5,571 nucleotides of DNA from Bacteroidota bacterium (GTDB lineage: Bacteria > Bacteroidota > Bacteroidia > Flavobacteriales > Flavobacteriaceae). Below are positions 1-5,052 of this stretch, one piece after another. Below the pieces are notes generated by a model. That model was not told the DNA's origin and did no database searches. It saw only the letters and a program-made list of their open reading frames with translations. The stretch lies in NCBI GenBank assembly GCA_024278565.1, contig JAJRSY010000012.1:1-5571 (forward strand), in the 5' to 3' direction. The translations under genes and the position numbers were made by a program. How positions within the stretch are numbered: the first letter of the stretch is position 1; every line of letters begins with the position of its first letter.

Positions 1-631
1 CCAATATCGATGTGGAAGCGCAAAAAAAGTTCGTATCCGAATACAGGGAACTTGTAGAGAACCTTGGCCAAGATGATGCGGTCTATTTCATGGACGGGGT
101 ACACCCTTGCCACAATAGTGTAGCCTCCCATGGATGGTCCGAAAAAAACAAGGCGGCACATTTACCGACCAATACCGGAAGGAAACGCATAAATATAAAC
201 GGGGCGATCAACCTTGAGACAAAACAAGTGTCGGCAATAGAGGTGGATAGCATTGATGCACAAGCCGTTGTGGCCCATTTGAAAGAAATGGTTCAAGAAA
301 GAGCAAAAGGAAACATATATATCATATTGGACAACGCACGCTATTACCGCTCCAAGGTGGTCAAAGCCTTTTTAGAGGAGAACCCTAGGGTCGTATTTAA
401 ATTTCTCCCGCCATACTGCCCCGATCCCAACATAATAGAAAGATTATGGTTGATCATGAAAAAAGAAGCGGTATTCAACAAGTACCATAAAAAATTCGAT
501 TTTTTTAAACAGGCTATTCTTCAGTTTTTCAAAGATGAAAAATGGAAGAAGCCTTGCTATGCAAATATATTGACCGATAATTTTCAAATTATAGAACCTG
601 ATTTTTCGGGTTTTGATTTGGGATGAGTATA
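1..631 (+). mobile_element. Right-hand part of an IS630-type insertion sequence
   Basis: The right boundary is inferred from three facts. IS630 elements insert at TA. The sequence directly after the stop codon reads GAGTATA (625-631). The 28 bases at 604-631 align without gaps to the right end of the foldback element at 5081-5108 with 23 identities, including an 11-base identical block (604-614), and similarity stops at the same place in both. The element therefore probably ends at GAG 625-627 followed by the duplicated TA at 628-629, or 2 bp further right. The left end, the left inverted repeat and the second TA are outside the window, so the boundary rests on this comparison only. Confidence 0.75.
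3..626 (+). CDS. IS630-family transposase, C-terminal part (5' end outside the window)
   Basis: This is a DDE transposase that cuts and rejoins element ends at TA targets. The reading frame is open to the left edge, so the true start is outside the window; the GTG at position 12 is only the first start-like codon inside it. About 207 residues are visible against roughly 330-350 for full-length IS630 family members. Numbering from the GTG codon, the RNase-H-like catalytic fold is clear: FMDGVH gives the first Asp (D28), ILDNARYYRS the second (D107), and LPPYCPDPNIIERLW the Glu (E143), with 35 residues between D107 and E143, as expected for the DDE_3 type. No frameshift or internal stop is seen, so the visible part could be functional. 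The TGA stop (624-626) lies inside the element's right terminal sequence. It converges on rsmI, ending 89 bp from the rsmI stop. Family assignment is firm; activity is unknown. Confidence 0.93.
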   Translation, partial: NIDVEAQKKFVSEYRELVENLGQDDAVYFMDGVHPCHNSVASHGWSEKNKAAHLPTNTGRKRININGAINLETKQVSAIEVDSIDAQAVVAHLKEMVQERAKGNIYIILDNARYYRSKVVKAFLEENPRVVFKFLPPYCPDPNIIERLWLIMKKEAVFNKYHKKFDFFKQAILQFFKDEKWKKPCYANILTDNFQIIEPDFSGFDLG

Positions 632-642
632 GAGACACTCTT

Positions 643-683
643 GAAGTGAAGATTGGCGGTAACATAGGTTTTCTGTTCACTTC
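643..683. repeat. 8-bp inverted repeat just outside the IS end
   Basis: GAAGTGAA (643-650) and TTCACTTC (676-683) form a perfect 8-bp inverted repeat around a 25-bp spacer, between the IS630 right end and the 3' end of rsmI. There is no T-run on the rsmI (minus) side, so it does not look like a standard intrinsic terminator. It may be an old remnant of an element end or chance. Confidence 0.3.
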
Positions 684-715
684 TAAGAATCAATAACCTG
701 TTTCCAATAATTTTT

Positions 716-1390
716 TTAGTATTTCTTTCCCCCAACAACAATTACAATCTCACCTTTGGGCGGTTTTTCGGTATAGTGTCTTAAAACATCTTCTGCCGTA
801 CCACGAATTGTTTCTTCGTACAGTTTTGTCATTTCCCGTGAAACTGAAACTGGTCGATCTGCCCCAAAATATTCGACAAAATGAGCAAGTGTTTTTATCA
901 GTTTGTGAGGTGATTCGTAGAAAACCATAGTACGGGTTTCTTCGGCCAATAATTTTAAGCGGGTCTGACGCCCTTTTTTAACGGGAAGAAACCCCTCGAA
1001 AACAAATTTATCATTGGGGAGGCCGCTATTGACCAATGCAGGTACTAAAGCAGTGGCTCCTGGTAGGCAATCAACCTCTATTTGATGCTCAACACAGGTA
1101 CGGGTCAGAAGAAATCCAGGGTCTGAAATGGCGGGGGTACCGGCATCTGAAATCAAGGCCATGGTTTCACCTGCTTGCATTCGTTTCACCAAAACATCGA
1201 CCGTTTTGTGCTCATTGTGCATATGATGGCTTTGCATTGGGGTGGTAATCTCAAAATGCTGTAGGAGCTTCCCGCTGGTTCGGGTATCTTCCGCCAAAAC
1301 TACATCAGCCTCTCTAAGAACACGAATGGCCCGTAAGGTCATGTCTTCTAGATTACCAATAGGGGTCGGGACCAAGTACAGTTTTCCCAT
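716..1390 (-). CDS. rsmI: 16S rRNA (cytidine(1402)-2'-O)-methyltransferase RsmI
   Basis: RsmI transfers a methyl group from S-adenosylmethionine to the 2'-O of C1402 in the 16S rRNA decoding centre and acts in the cytoplasm on the 30S subunit. At 224 residues the protein covers the tetrapyrrole-methylase fold. Visible motifs are the N-terminal VPTPIGNLEDMTLRA (7-21), AEDTRTSGKLL (33-43), the SAM-binding loop LISDAGTPAISDPG (79-92), LPGATALVPAL (109-119), GFLP (133-136), FYESPHK (157-163), REMTKLYEE (185-193) and the terminal KGEIVIVVGG (212-221). It lacks the extra C-terminal region of about 50-60 residues found in the 286-residue E. coli protein; to my knowledge short forms are usual in Bacteroidota. 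The ATG start fits, because the family begins directly before the LYLVPTPIGN strand. A TAnnTTTG promoter core lies 46-53 bp upstream, and the gene appears to be transcribed alone. Confidence 0.96.
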   Translation of the reverse strand: MGKLYLVPTPIGNLEDMTLRAIRVLREADVVLAEDTRTSGKLLQHFEITTPMQSHHMHNEHKTVDVLVKRMQAGETMALISDAGTPAISDPGFLLTRTCVEHQIEVDCLPGATALVPALVNSGLPNDKFVFEGFLPVKKGRQTRLKLLAEETRTMVFYESPHKLIKTLAHFVEYFGADRPVSVSREMTKLYEETIRGTAEDVLRHYTEKPPKGEIVIVVGGKKY

Positions 1391-1408
1391 TTAACAAAAA
1401 TAAGAAGC

Positions 1409-1432
1409 CGAAAGCTATTGTAGTGGCTTTCG
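1409..1432 (-). promoter_or_regulatory. Hairpin in the rsmI 5' leader
   Basis: CGAAAGC (1409-1415) pairs with GCTTTCG (1426-1432) as a perfect 7-bp stem around a 10-base loop. It lies between the predicted promoter core (1436-1443) and the rsmI start codon (1390), so a transcript from that promoter would carry the hairpin at or near its 5' end. A role in mRNA stability is possible but is inference. No poly-U follows, so it is not a terminator on this strand. Confidence 0.5.
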
Positions 1433-1435
1433 ACT

Positions 1436-1443
1436 CAAAGATA
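1436..1443 (-). promoter_or_regulatory. Predicted rsmI promoter core (-7 element)
   Basis: Read on the minus strand these bases are TATCTTTG, an exact match to the Bacteroidota primary-sigma -7 consensus TAnnTTTG. A convincing TTG/TTTG -33 box at the usual 19-21 bp spacing is absent; that region is a T-rich run and part of the 1461-1473 repeat arm. Transcription would begin around 1428-1431, giving a leader of about 40 nt. Confidence 0.45.
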
Positions 1444-1460
1444 TTGTTTTATAAAAAAAA

Positions 1461-1619
1461 TGGCTCTAGTTTAAGGAGGCTATGATTCCTGAAAGCCCTC
1501 TGATTAATAGTTTGGCTTTATGGGTTTTGGGCTAAAGCCCCTTTAGCATGATTAAATTCGTCATCCGGATAAACCTGCCCGTCTGGCGGGTGCATCAATG
1601 CAGTAATAAACTAGAGCCA
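1461..1619. repeat. 13-bp inverted repeat enclosing nested hairpins (MITE-like, or structured 3' RNA)
   Basis: TGGCTCTAGTTTA (1461-1473) and TAAACTAGAGCCA (1607-1619) are perfect inverted repeats 159 bp apart outer edge to outer edge. Inside are a perfect 7-bp hairpin with a 3-base loop (GCTAAAG 1531-1537, CTTTAGC 1541-1547), a GGCTTTA/TAAAGCC pair (1514-1520, 1533-1539) that could replace it, the palindrome ATCCGGAT (1563-1570) and a REP-like hairpin (1573-1591). Both arms are flanked by A-runs (1453-1460 and 1620-1625). The right arm is only 6 bp from the stop codon of the neighbouring minus-strand gene. On the minus strand the far arm is followed by eight U residues, which resembles a terminator except for the very long loop. 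It shows no resemblance to the IS630-type ends. Either a small mobile element or a structured 3' UTR is possible. Confidence 0.6.
1573..1591. repeat. REP-like GC-rich palindrome
   Basis: ACCTGCC (1573-1579) pairs with GGCGGGT (1585-1591) around a 5-base loop, with one T-G wobble. It resembles the CCTGCC-type palindrome at 5053-5075. Such CCTGCC/GGCAGG intergenic palindromes recur in flavobacterial genomes, from memory; copy number here cannot be seen beyond these two. Confidence 0.45.
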
Positions 1620-1625
1620 AAAAAA

Positions 1626-2318
1626 TTAGGAGAACCTGCGCTCGACCAGAGCAATAAAACGTTCTTCGTATTCTTCTTTCCCCACCCAATTGCTATACTC
1701 GGGCTTAACCATGTTTTTAATAAAGGCGATTGAGCGTTCTTCACTCTCAATCGTACTCAATTGCGACAATACTCGATTATAATCTTCGGTACTGCCGTTA
1801 AACAAGTATTTTACAAAGGCAAGGCGGTTGTTGAGGTCTACTTTTATTTCTTTTGTGTTCAGTTTATCGTTTAGCGATTTTGAAACGGTTTCTTTTTTAA
1901 CACCATTTTCTTTTTGGGGCATAAAAAGTTCCTTATCGTTTTTAACTAAGTCTGGCTTGCCTAAAAACTCGGTCAATACCTCATCAACACGAGCTTCTTC
2001 GCTCGGCATTTCTGAGACCATATGTTTAATGGTATCCATACCGGGGATGATAAGATCTTCTTCATGCGGATTGTTTTCTGGAACGGAAGAATTTTCACTG
2101 AGCACCGCATTGGCCATTTTTTCAAACTTCGCGGCAATCACATTTTTTGAGACATCGATCTCAATGTCTTTGAGTTTTTCGTCAATGAACTTCAGCACTG
2201 CCAATTTTTCATAGAGGGTTTTGGCCGCTTCATACATATCGGTCATTTCGTTTATATTTCTAGAGGTGATGATATCAGTCGATAATTTCACCAGTTCCTC
2301 TTTCAATTTTCTCTTCAT
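1626..2318 (-). CDS. Conserved flavobacterial protein of unknown function
   Basis: A 230-residue soluble, charged protein with no signal peptide or membrane segment. I do not recognise a characterised domain, but the sequence looks like a conserved hypothetical protein of Flavobacteriia. Three parts can be seen: a Lys/Glu-rich, probably helical N-terminal region (about 1-72), a low-complexity Glu/Asp/Pro/Ser-rich linker (about 73-145), and a C-terminal region (about 148-230) that looks the most conserved, with SLNDKLN, DLNNRLAFVKYLFNGSTEDYNRVLSQL and the ending KPEYSNWVGKEEYEERFIALVERRF. The C-terminal part is rich in aromatic and charged residues and may be a helical protein-interaction module (inference). 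The ATG is preceded by an A/T-rich leader and no in-frame earlier ATG was reported. It is divergent from tdk across 139 bp. No enzymatic motif is visible and I assign no function. Confidence 0.85.
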   Translation of the reverse strand: MKRKLKEELVKLSTDIITSRNINEMTDMYEAAKTLYEKLAVLKFIDEKLKDIEIDVSKNVIAAKFEKMANAVLSENSSVPENNPHEEDLIIPGMDTIKHMVSEMPSEEARVDEVLTEFLGKPDLVKNDKELFMPQKENGVKKETVSKSLNDKLNTKEIKVDLNNRLAFVKYLFNGSTEDYNRVLSQLSTIESEERSIAFIKNMVKPEYSNWVGKEEYEERFIALVERRFS

Positions 2319-2365
2319 CGCTTTAATTTTATCCTTACGGAAAAGAAGTGTTTTTCTTTGCCTGT

Positions 2366-2387
2366 TGAACTCATTTAAACCAGTTCA
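2366..2387. promoter_or_regulatory. Dyad TGAACT-N10-AGTTCA in the divergent intergenic region
   Basis: TGAACT (2366-2371) and AGTTCA (2382-2387) form a 6-bp dyad with a 10-bp spacer, centred between the start codons of the divergent pair and just upstream of the possible tdk -7 element. The half-site spacing of 16 bp centre to centre would suit a dimeric repressor, but no known regulator motif is recognised. A 6-bp dyad can arise by chance. Confidence 0.25.
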
Positions 2388-2391
2388 TTTT

Positions 2392-2400
2392 TATACTTTG
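2392..2400 (+). promoter_or_regulatory. Possible tdk-alr promoter core
   Basis: TATACTTTG differs from the Bacteroidota -7 consensus TAnnTTTG only in internal spacing. Candidate -33 TTG boxes lie at 2365-2367 (24-bp gap) or 2358-2360, both farther than ideal. The predicted transcript start near 2406 would give a leader of about 50 nt. Weak prediction. Confidence 0.3.
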
Positions 2401-2437
2401 AACCTGCATTATAGTCTCAGAACGAAAAAACACCTTA

Positions 2438-2450
2438 TTTTAGTCTAAAA
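2438..2450. promoter_or_regulatory. 13-bp palindrome in the tdk leader
   Basis: TTTTAG-T-CTAAAA is a perfect 6-bp dyad with one central base, ending 7 bp before the tdk start codon. It falls where a translation initiation region or an operator would be. It is A/T-rich, so chance is a serious alternative. Confidence 0.25.
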
Positions 2451-2457
2451 ATACAAA

Positions 2458-3102
2458 ATGTTTCTTGAAAACACGGTTAACCATAAAGAACAATTCGGCT
2501 GGATAGAGGTAATCTGTGGTTCGATGTTTTCTGGTAAGACCGAAGAATTGATAAGAAGGTTGAAGCGTGCAAAATTCGCCAAACAAAAGGTCGAGATTTT
2601 CAAGCCCATGGTTGATACCCGTTACGACGAAGACAAGGTGGTCTCGCACGATGCCAATGAAATTCGTTCTACTCCCGTACCCGCAGCGGCGAATATCAGG
2701 ATTTTAGGAGATACCTGCGACGTCGTGGGCATTGATGAGGCCCAGTTTTTTGATGATGAAATTGTAACGGTCTGCAACGACCTTGCGAACAAAGGGGTGC
2801 GTGTTGTGGTGGCCGGCCTTGATATGGATTTCAAGGGAAAACCTTTTGGACCCATGCCGGCATTAATGGCCACGGCGGAATATGTCACCAAAGTGCATGC
2901 CATTTGTACCCGAACGGGAAACTTGGCAAGTTATAGCTTTCGAAAATCGAACAATGATGATCTTGTTTTGTTGGGCGAGACCGAGGAATACGAACCATTG
3001 AGCCGAGCTGCCTACTACAAGGCCATATTGCGTGAAAAGGTGAAAGAAATGAAGGTTGATTCAGAGGAAGTAACCGCCAAAAAAAAGAGATCCGATGCCT
3101 AG
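2458..3102 (+). CDS. tdk: Thymidine kinase (type II, Bacteroidota variant)
   Basis: Tdk phosphorylates thymidine (and deoxyuridine) with ATP in the cytosolic dTTP salvage pathway. In this 214-residue protein the P-loop is GSMFSGKT (21-28), followed by the helix EELIRRLKRA. The Walker B/catalytic motif is GIDEAQFFDD (91-100), with E94 as the likely catalytic base. VVVAGLDMDFKGKPFGPMP (117-135) includes the lid, and EYEPLSRAAYY (177-187) includes the tyrosine loop that holds the base. The canonical structural zinc site (CxxC ... CRxC/H) is degenerate: only C150 of AICTRTG remains, and the later ligands are replaced in SRAAYY. A Lys/Arg-rich tail ends the protein. The start gives the N-terminus MFLENTVNHKEQFGWIEV, which resembles flavobacterial homologues. 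The stop codon overlaps the alr start by 8 bp, so the two genes are probably one transcription unit with translational coupling. Confidence 0.95.
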   Translation: MFLENTVNHKEQFGWIEVICGSMFSGKTEELIRRLKRAKFAKQKVEIFKPMVDTRYDEDKVVSHDANEIRSTPVPAAANIRILGDTCDVVGIDEAQFFDDEIVTVCNDLANKGVRVVVAGLDMDFKGKPFGPMPALMATAEYVTKVHAICTRTGNLASYSFRKSNNDDLVLLGETEEYEPLSRAAYYKAILREKVKEMKVDSEEVTAKKKRSDA

Positions 3103-4204
3103 AGCCCAGGAAACCGTTTTAGAGATTGATCTTAGGGCACTTGAGCACAATTACCGGTACCTGCGCTCAAAATCAAAGCCTACGACTAAATTTTTGGCAG
3201 TGGTAAAGGCCTTTGCCTACGGTAGCGATTCAATAAGAATTGCCCAAGAACTTGAAAATCTAGAGGTTGATTATTTGGCAGTTGCCTATGTAAAAGAAGG
3301 CGTGCAGCTGCGAAATGCCGGTATCAAAACTCCTATTTTTGTATTGCATCCCCAAGCGGCCAATTTCAAAGAGCTTATCGATTTTGATTTAGAACCCAGT
3401 ATATATTCATTTCGAACTTTAAAAGGTTTTTTACAAAAAGCAAGTGACCAAGGGCGAACAAATTATCCAGTACACCTCAAATTTAATACAGGTCTCAATC
3501 GATTGGGTTTTAAAGTACAGGATATCGATTCTATTTTAAGTTGTTTAAATGGAAGGGGAGAACTAAAAATCGCCTCTGTTTTTTCGCATCTCGCTGCTTC
3601 AGATGATTTGAACGAAGCCGATTTCACGCAGAAACAGATTGAATTATTTGAAAAAATAGCAACGGGAATAGACGGAAAGCTAACATATTCCCTGTTCAAG
3701 CACCTTTTGAACACCTCGGGCATAATCAATTACCCAGAAGCCCAATACGACATGGTGCGCAGCGGAATAGGACTCTATGGTTTTGGCAACGAGGCAAGAA
3801 TTGACAGCGAGCTAAAGCCCATTGCAACACTAAAGACCGTTATTTCACAAATACATACCATAGCCCCCGATGAAACCGTGGGCTACAATAGGGCGTTCAG
3901 GTCAGAGAAGCAAAGGGTGACCGCTACGCTGCCCTTAGGGCATGCCGATGGCATAGGAAGACAGTACGGAAACGGCAAGACCTTTGTAACAGTTAATGGT
4001 AAAAAAGCCCCGATTATTGGAAATGTGTGTATGGATATGATGATGATCGATATCACAGACATTAACTGTAAAGAAGGTGATGAGATCATTATTTTTGGAG
4101 AGGAACCAACGGCAGAAGAATTTGCAACAACTGCGAATACCATATCTTATGAACTGTTAACCGGAATCTCACAAAGGGTAAATAGAGTTTTTATAAAAGA
4201 ATAA
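3095..4204 (+). CDS. alr: Alanine racemase (PLP-dependent)
   Basis: Alr interconverts L- and D-alanine in the cytosol and supplies D-Ala for the peptidoglycan stem peptide. The 369-residue length is normal for a stand-alone enzyme. The N-terminal TIM barrel starts at VLEIDLRALEHNYRYL (8-23). The PLP-binding lysine is K38 in AVVKAFAYGSD; the usual VKANAYGHG is altered, with Phe in place of Asn and Ser-Asp in place of His-Gly. LKFNTGLNRLGF (128-139) includes R136, which normally tunes the PLP carboxylate/lysine pair. RSGIGLYG (222-229) contacts the phosphate. In the C-terminal beta domain the second catalytic base is Y264 in ETVGYNRAF, with VCMDMMMIDIT (311-321) and SYELLTGIS (351-359) lining the active-site entrance. 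It starts inside the last codons of tdk (8-bp overlap) in another frame, which supports coupling. No clear terminator follows, so read-through into mscL is possible. Not fused to MurF, unlike some Bacteroidota homologues. Confidence 0.96.
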   Translation: MPRAQETVLEIDLRALEHNYRYLRSKSKPTTKFLAVVKAFAYGSDSIRIAQELENLEVDYLAVAYVKEGVQLRNAGIKTPIFVLHPQAANFKELIDFDLEPSIYSFRTLKGFLQKASDQGRTNYPVHLKFNTGLNRLGFKVQDIDSILSCLNGRGELKIASVFSHLAASDDLNEADFTQKQIELFEKIATGIDGKLTYSLFKHLLNTSGIINYPEAQYDMVRSGIGLYGFGNEARIDSELKPIATLKTVISQIHTIAPDETVGYNRAFRSEKQRVTATLPLGHADGIGRQYGNGKTFVTVNGKKAPIIGNVCMDMMMIDITDINCKEGDEIIIFGEEPTAEEFATTANTISYELLTGISQRVNRVFIKE

Positions 4205-4220
4205 TTTTAACGATTAACAG

Positions 4221-4248
4221 TTGTTTCGTCCCATTTTTTAGTAGATTG
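4221..4248 (+). promoter_or_regulatory. Possible mscL promoter
   Basis: TTG at 4221-4223 and TAGATTG at 4242-4248 are 18 bp apart and resemble the -33/-7 pair TTTG / TAnnTTTG, with one T missing from the -7 element. The start site would be near 4254, giving a leader of about 50 nt before the mscL ATG at 4304. The A/T-rich 4205-4303 stretch holds no other gene and no clear terminator for alr. Confidence 0.3.
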
Positions 4249-4303
4249 CGTTTAATATAAGAATTGTTTTAAGCAATAATTAACCAATTAAAAACACTAG
4301 ATC

Positions 4304-4702
4304 ATGTTAAAAGAGTTTAAAGATTTTATTATGACGGGCAACGTCATCGATTTTGCCGTTGCGGTTATCTTGGCAGGGGCCGTGGGCCTTGTGGTCAATG
4401 GCTTTGTAGCTGACATCATCATGCCCGTAGTGGGTCATTTTGCTGGCGGTATCGATTTTGCCAATCTTAAGTATGTACTTACAGCCGCCACTGGCACCGA
4501 AGGTGCTGAAGGCTATGTGGCCGAAAATGCGGTTCGTTGGGGCGCGTGGATAAATACCATCGTCAATTTGTTGATTGTTGGGTTTGTTATGTTCCTTATC
4601 GTTAAATCGTACAATAAAGCGAAGCCACCGGTGGTAGAGGCTCCTGCAGGACCAACAGCTGAAGAATTGCTTGCAGAGATTCGTGATTCATTGAAAAAAT
4701 AA
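4304..4702 (+). CDS. mscL: Large-conductance mechanosensitive channel MscL
   Basis: MscL forms a homopentameric inner-membrane pore that opens under high membrane tension and releases solutes during hypo-osmotic shock. At 132 residues it matches the family (136 in E. coli). The amphipathic N-terminal helix MLKEFKDFIM (1-10) and GNVIDFAVAVIL (12-23) begin TM1 (about 14-43, ending VADIIMPVVG). The periplasmic loop (about 45-78) contains GGIDFANLKYVL. TM2 spans about 79-101, and the charged, helical C-terminal bundle AEELLAEIRDSLKK (119-132) is typical. In the pore constriction, E. coli G22 corresponds to Ala (A20) and K31 to Leu (L29), making the gate more hydrophobic. It lies 99 bp after alr, perhaps with its own promoter, and is followed by a strong terminator. 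Confidence 0.97.
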   Translation: MLKEFKDFIMTGNVIDFAVAVILAGAVGLVVNGFVADIIMPVVGHFAGGIDFANLKYVLTAATGTEGAEGYVAENAVRWGAWINTIVNLLIVGFVMFLIVKSYNKAKPPVVEAPAGPTAEELLAEIRDSLKK

Positions 4703-4714
4703 ATGAGCGAATAG

Positions 4715-4734
4715 TATCCTTCTTTTGAAGGATA
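4715..4734 (+). promoter_or_regulatory. First hairpin downstream of mscL
   Basis: TATCCTTC (4715-4722) pairs with GAAGGATA (4727-4734) around a TTTT loop, 12 bp after the mscL stop. The stem is AT-rich and no true U-run follows, so it is probably an mRNA 3'-end stabilising or pausing hairpin in tandem with the stronger terminator downstream. Confidence 0.5.
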
Positions 4735-4741
4735 TAATTTT

Positions 4742-4787
4742 AAACCGTCAATTGGGTTTTCCTAACCTAGTTGACGGTTTTTATTTT
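4742..4787 (+). terminator. Strong intrinsic terminator after mscL
   Basis: AAACCGTCAA (4742-4751) pairs perfectly with TTGACGGTTT (4771-4780). The stem continues inward for 7 more pairs (4752-4758 with 4764-4770, including two G-U pairs) to a 5-base loop, and is followed by a T-rich tract (4778-4787). The T-tract lies only on the plus-strand side, so it is directional. It ends the mscL (or tdk-alr-mscL) transcript and separates it from asd. Confidence 0.88.
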
Positions 4788-4798
4788 GACTCCCCTAG

Positions 4799-4815
4799 CC
4801 CCTCCCAAGGAGGGG
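4799..4815. repeat. GC-rich palindrome downstream of the terminator
   Basis: CCCCTCC (4799-4805) pairs with GGAGGGG (4809-4815) around a 3-base loop in otherwise AT-rich DNA. Similar CCCCTCC-loop-GGAGGGG hairpins are common between genes in flavobacteria, from memory. No U-run follows, so I do not call it a terminator. Confidence 0.5.
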
Positions 4816-4834
4816 AATAGCATAAAGCCCACAC

Positions 4835-4862
4835 AATGTTATAAATAGAACATAATGTTATA
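4835..4862. repeat. Direct repeat AATGTTATA upstream of the asd promoter
   Basis: AATGTTATA occurs at 4835-4843 and 4854-4862, a 19-bp period, and the second copy overlaps a palindrome AACAT-A-ATGTT (4849-4859). It lies about 26 bp upstream of the predicted -33 box, where an activator or repressor could bind. AT-rich, so chance is possible. Confidence 0.3.
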
Positions 4863-4887
4863 TTATTGGTTTTCTGTTTTGATTTGC

Positions 4888-4918
4888 TTGTTCAATACCA
4901 CCCTTTGAACTACATTTG
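4888..4918 (+). promoter_or_regulatory. Predicted asd promoter (-33 TTG, -7 TACATTTG)
   Basis: TACATTTG at 4911-4918 matches the Bacteroidota -7 consensus TAnnTTTG exactly. TTG at 4888-4890 sits 20 bp upstream, within the usual spacing for the -33 box; a TTTG also occurs at 4883-4886. It is the best promoter in the window. The predicted start, about 4923-4926, coincides with the left end of the foldback element, so transcription towards asd (start codon 5125) would run through the whole element. Confidence 0.6.
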
Positions 4919-4985
4919 TTACTTATACTCGTTCCATTTTAAAATTCGGGAGAATACGGGCAGTCTATTTTTTCGGCGAGCAAGG

Positions 4986-5027
4986 TAAAATTTATCGGCA
5001 TAGCCGTAGCTACGGCGATAAATTTTA
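4986..5027. repeat. Central nested palindrome of the MITE
   Basis: TAAAATTTATCG (4986-4997) and CGATAAATTTTA (5016-5027) are perfect 12-bp inverted arms. Between them lies GCCGTAGCTACGGC (5003-5016), a perfect 14-bp palindrome sharing its last base with the right arm. Cruciform or RNA hairpin formation is likely on either strand, with the two structures competing for base 5016. Confidence 0.8.
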
Positions 5028-5052
5028 ACGCCGGTCGGCGGAAAAAGAGCAA

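Noticed and set aside
444..680. Minus-strand 78-codon ORF
   Set aside because: It lies largely antisense to the transposase, which has clear DDE motifs, and spans the IS border. Its protein is Lys/Phe-rich with no recognisable family.
643..683. Terminator for rsmI
   Set aside because: The 8-bp stem has a 25-base loop and no U-run on the minus strand.
1548..1733. Plus-strand 61-codon ORF
   Set aside because: It runs through the inverted-repeat element and the antisense of the conserved 230-residue protein. No family resemblance.
1828..2214. Plus-strand 128-codon ORF
   Set aside because: Fully antisense to the 230-residue protein. The Ser/Phe-rich translation is typical of a shadow frame.
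2361..2387. LexA/SOS-like operator near tdk
   Set aside because: The half-site spacing fits neither CTG-N10-CAG nor GAAC-N4-GTTC, so no SOS box is supported.
2408..2413. TATAAT on the minus strand as a -10 box for the 230-residue protein gene
   Set aside because: Bacteroidota primary sigma factors use TAnnTTTG rather than TATAAT, and no suitable -35 accompanies it.
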